Part shown: positions 60,136 through 64,000 of the stretch, piece after piece
How positions within the stretch are numbered: the first letter of the stretch is position 1
Layout: each line of letters begins with the position of its first letter
Origin: Galerina marginata
Lineage: Eukaryota; Basidiomycota; Agaricomycetes; Agaricales; Galerinaceae
DNA: 64,000 bases
Reading direction: 5' to 3'
NCBI GenBank assembly: GCA_023014335.1
Contig: JAECYW010000032.1
Span: 434,001-498,000, forward strand
Notes under the pieces: model-generated
Told to the model about the DNA's origin: nothing
What the model saw: only the letters and a program-made list of their open reading frames with translations
Databases searched by the model: none
Translations under genes and position numbers: made by a program

Positions 60136-60330
60136 GCTTAGGCAACGCCTAAGCTGAGACCCTTGGCTTTTTAAATTGAAAACCCATCAAAAACCTTGCC
60201 GAGTCCGCACTTGCGTCCAGGTGGCCGGCGGTCGTCATCGGTTAGGTTCTGTTGTACAATTGCGTTGGGAAAAAAACAAGTTGCATCTAGAAAAATAAAT
60301 AAGGCCCAACCAAAGACTGATATTCCGCAC
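60136..60330 (+). repeat. GCTTAGGC hairpin block, copy 3
   Basis: Same hairpin and core. In unit 2 the equivalent copy is cut after GAAAACCC, where unit 3 begins. Confidence 0.9.
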
Positions 60331-60532
60331 CCTTACCAGGAAACGCGTGTGTCATCCGTAAGTTCCATGAAACCTGTAGATCCACGTCAGTTGATCAAAA
60401 ATTGTATTAGAGTATTCTCTATGTAATCAATTTCCCATTTGAGTCCTTCTTCCCAAGTTCTGTAGAACCATCAGTTATTGGCGAGCAAATTCTATTGGAC
60501 TCCCGCAAACAAGTGAATTGACTTTACGTGGA

Positions 60533-63500
60533 TAATAATCTAAGTCGTCAACTGGTACTACCAGTTTGTTCCCGTTCCCGGGAACAGCTTTTCAGTGACG
60601 GGAACACAATGGGAACAGAATTATGGGTTCAGTGGAACATGTGGATGTCTATGGGAACATGTTTCTAAGTTTTATGGAACCAAAAATTGCTGAGAGGAAC
60701 AATAACAACAGGTTTACATGTTTTGCACAGTATTATTTACATGACAGGAATACAACAGAAACAGAATCATAGTCCTAATAATCTAAGTCGTGAAGCAGGG
60801 ACCCTTATTGCATGCTGGCATAGATGCCAAAGCCCTCATATGATATGTCAAAAATAAAATTAAAAAGGCACTGGCATCAGCTATATATGTTCCATGGCAC
60901 TTTGGCATCCAATAACAGTGCCAAAAAGATTAATTGAACTCGCTTTGGCATCTGATACATAAGATTCACAAAACCAAACAGATCTAATAATCTAAGTCAT
61001 CAACTAGTCCTGCTAGTTGTGTTAAACGTAACAACTCCCACGGTAACAGATTCCTTAATAATCTAAGTCGTCAACTAGTCCTGCTAGTTGTGTTACACGT
61101 AACAACTCCCATGGTAACAGACGGTAACAGATTCCTGAGAGTTTAATAATCTAAGTCTTCAATAACACCTTGTTATTTGTTCCGTTCCGGGGAACAGCTT
61201 TTCAGTGACGGGAACACAATGGGAACAGATTTCTTTAATAATATAAGTTGTCAATAACGAGGGGTTATTGAGTTACCCGTAACAACTCCCACGGTAACAG
61301 ACGGTAACAGATTCCTGAGAGTTGAATAATATAAGTCATCAACTGGTACTACCAGTTTGTTCCTGTTTTCGGGAACAGCTTTTCAGTGACGGGAACACAA
61401 CGGGAACAGATCTTTGGGTTCAATGGAACTTAGGGTTCCCTATGAGAACACGCAACATTTATCCTTTTTTTCTTTTCTTGGCTTCTGTAATTACTCAGCT
61501 GACCAACACGCTGATCAACATCTGCATGTTTTGTGAAACCAACAGCTTGATTCACATGTCTGTTCAATCTGAGATATCAGGGAGGGAAATTCAACAAGAA
61601 TGCTTAGGCAACGCCTAAGCTAAAACCCTTGGCTTTTTTTTAAAAACTCCATCAAAAAGCCTTGCCGAGTCCGCACTTGCATACAGGTTGCCGGCGGTCG
61701 TCATCGGTTAGGTTCTGTTGTACAATTGCATTGGGAAAAAAACAAGTTGCGTCTACAAAAATAAATAGGGCCCGACCAAAGACTGATATTCCGCACTGTC
61801 ATTGGGAAACACGTATGTGGTGCAACTATAAGTGAAATGGTGAAACTGAACTCAATCGTAGTGATTCATTTGCTTTTAGAACTAAGTATATCTCCAGGTA
61901 TCTCTGAAAGTATCCAACGTTAATCCGACTTGCTCTGTTTACTGTCATTTATATCAAAGTTCCATGGAACCAAAGACTTTTGATACTGCCTCCAGCTTCT
62001 GTTGGGTGGACTGGGTATGGGTATGAACCTTGCTTTTAGAGTCATCGACCTTTTGGAGCATCAAAATTGGAACGAAATTTCAACATCTTGTAATCACTCT
62101 TCCCGACACGTCAACCAACAAGCTTTAATAATCTAAGTCGTGAAGCAGCAGTGCTTATTGCATGCCGGCATATATGCCACTGGCATCATATGACATGTCA
62201 AAAAAGTCTTACATTGAATGTAAATTCTGAAGCAGTTGGCGACAGTCACAACAAGGACTCCTTGTTTAATAGTGCTCTTGCCATCAAGAATCTCCAATCT
62301 GCATGTTCCGTGAAACTTGCGGATGCTACTGCTATTAAAAATCATAGACTTGGTGACAGTTCACGTGGAAAGCTATTAATGGTCAAAAAAACATATGGCA
62401 ATGATATCTGAAAGTTCCATGACATCTGTAAATTCCCGTCAGATGTCAGAGTCATTGATACTATCAGTAACTTGCATACTGCAGTTTATAATCAACTTGG
62501 TGAATCAGAATGCTTAGGCAACGCCTAAGCTGAGACCCTTGAATTTTCTATTGAAATCTCATCAAAAACCTTGCCGAGTCCGCACTTGCATACAGGTCAC
62601 CGGCGGTCGTCATCGGTTAGGTTCTGTTGTACAATTGCGTTAAGAAAAAACAAGTTGCGTCTACAAAATAAATAGGGCCTAACCAAAGACTGATATTCCG
62701 CACCCTCACCAAGAAACACGTGTGTCATCCATAAGTTCCATGAAACCTGTAGATCCACGTCAGATGTCTACTTGGTCAAAGTATTGATCAAAAATTGTGT
62801 TAGAATGCTTGAGTGAATTCTGTTGAACTCCCGCAAACAGACCAGTGACTTTACGATGATTATGTAATCACTTTCCCCTTTGATATCTTCACTCCTGCGG
62901 GACAATCCTTGACTCGAGTCCTTCTTCCGAACCATCAAGTGAATTCCCGCAAACAAGTGAATTGACTTTATGTGGACGTGAGTTGTGTTTAAAGACTGAT
63001 TTCTAAGTTCTGTGGAACCTACAGTTGATTGGCAAGCAAGTTCTGTTGTACTCCCGCAAACAGTGAATGTCTTCACTCTGAGTGCGTTGAAATTGCGTCT
63101 ACAGGGCAGAATTAAATACTGATACCAGGAAATAAGTTCTGTTGATACCAAGTCTGTAGATCCATGTCAGGTCAGAGTATTTGTATTAGAGTCTTCCTTT
63201 CCTTTGGTGATATACTTTCACAACTAGGACTCCTAGTTTGATGGCGATGGCACCATCAAAATAAAGCAATATTCATGTTCCATGACACTTGCAGATCACT
63301 TTGCCATCAAACATTTTTTTTATCTCTTCGTTTCAAGCAACATCCAGATCTCTCTGCCATCGCATTGATGGCGCCATCATCACAAAAACAGGTTCCAAAG
63401 TACTTGCAGATTACTTTGCCATCGGGATCCATCAAATAAACAGGTTCTGATATTCTGCATCTTCATCAGGAAATGCGTGTGATCTGGAAGTTCCATGACA

Positions 63501-63586
63501 CCTGTAGATCTACGTGAGTCATTGGTACATAAGAGTGCTTAGGCAACGCCTAAGCTGAGACCCTTGGCTTTTTAAATTGAAAACCC
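60533..63586 (+). repeat. 3.4-kb tandem repeat, unit 2 (3054 bp, lacks the last 347 bp)
   Basis: Identical to unit 1 in all parts compared, but ends at GAAAACCC within the third GCTTAGGC block, where unit 3 begins. Confidence 0.95.
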
Positions 63587-64000
63587 TAATAATCTAAGTC
63601 GTCAACTGGTACTACCAGTTTGTTCCCGTTCCCGGGAACAGCTTTTCAGTGACGGGAACACAATGGGAACAGAATTATGGGTTCAGTGGAACATGTGGAT
63701 GTCTATGGGAACATGTTTCTAAGTTTTATGGAACCAAAAATTGCTGAGAGGAACAATAACAACAGGTTTACATGTTTTGCACAGTATTATTTACATGACA
63801 GGAATACAACAGAAACAGAATCATAGTCCTAATAATCTAAGTCGTGAAGCAGGGACCCTTATTGCATGCTGGCATAGATGCCAAAGCCCTCATATGATAT
63901 GTCAAAAATAAAATTAAAAAGGCACTGGCATCAGCTATATATGTTCCATGGCACTTTGGCATCCAATAACAGTGCCAAAAAGATTAATTGAACTCGCTTT
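63587..64000 (+). repeat. 3.4-kb tandem repeat, unit 3 (runs out of window)
   Basis: Same start TAATAATCTAAGTC and same following sequence as units 1 and 2 up to the window edge. Confidence 0.95.

Larger units (their letters stand above)
57132..60532 (+). repeat. 3.4-kb tandem repeat, unit 1 (3401 bp)
   Basis: Starts sharply at TAATAATCTAAGTC. Repeated with offset 3401 at 60533; ORFs and long stretches compared are identical. It contains ten 17-nt palindromes, matching iterons and three diverged copies of a GCTTAGGC block. No protein-coding gene. Confidence 0.95.

Noticed and set aside
58201..60330. Helitron 3' end (hairpin followed by CTRR)
   Set aside because: Hairpin GCTTAGGC..GCCTAAGC is followed by TGAGACCC, with no conserved CTRR-T end and no A/T insertion evidence.
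57921..63151. Repeated ORFs in the 3.4-kb units (98, 70, 86 and 127 codons) as proteins
   Set aside because: They overlap palindromes and iterons on both strands, and their identity simply reflects the identity of the units.

Overview
The window looks like nuclear DNA of a filamentous basidiomycete, probably an Agaricomycete. Genes are split by very short introns (about 40-80 nt, GT..AG, often with a CTAAC branch site). Two genes belong to the DUF6533/DUF6534 membrane-protein families typical of Agaricomycetes, and the mobile DNA (chromodomain gypsy element, hAT-type MITE, RecQ-like helicase gene) is fungal in style. Most real genes are invisible as single ORFs; I rebuilt them by hand-splicing, so exon limits are predictions.

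1-8.5 kb: the 3' part of an extended SDR reductase (+) converges on a delta-12-type fatty acid desaturase (-). An apparently intact Ty3/gypsy chromovirus-type element (2688-8486) sits at the 5' end of the desaturase, with identical 172-bp LTRs, a CGGAC target duplication, gag, pol and a primer site complementary to its own LTR (self-priming, Tf1-like).

8.5-22.6 kb: mostly non-coding DNA and old repeats, but with an intact multi-exon acid-sphingomyelinase-like phosphodiesterase (13421-17000, -) and a decayed Lon protease relic (about 18.4-19.4 kb, -). A 1.6-kb diverged repeat occurs at 9.3-10.9 kb and again at 35.4-37.0 kb.

22.6-40 kb: a long TPR protein with a helical N-terminal domain, a large gene-poor stretch, then one DUF6534 gene and one DUF6533 gene.

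40-53 kb: a compositionally odd block, very rich in A and C on the + strand in its first part, with poly-C runs and a 22-bp minisatellite. It carries a giant multi-exon gene (42.4-49.3 kb) joining Cys/His fingers, a region resembling a degenerate tyrosine recombinase, a RecQ-like helicase and a C-terminal Cys-rich domain. A three-copy 220-bp repeat and small unrecognised genes follow.

53-64 kb: satellite DNA. A 62-bp tandem array is interrupted by a 667-bp hAT-type MITE with a perfect 8-bp target duplication. A truncated gene is then abutted by a 3.4-kb tandem repeat (at least three units). Each complete unit contains modules that begin TAATAATCTAAGTC, followed by a 17-nt palindrome that varies with compensatory changes, a second palindrome, and downstream iterons matching the second palindrome's arm. 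This palindrome/iteron system is the most unusual thing in the window; I do not recognise it.
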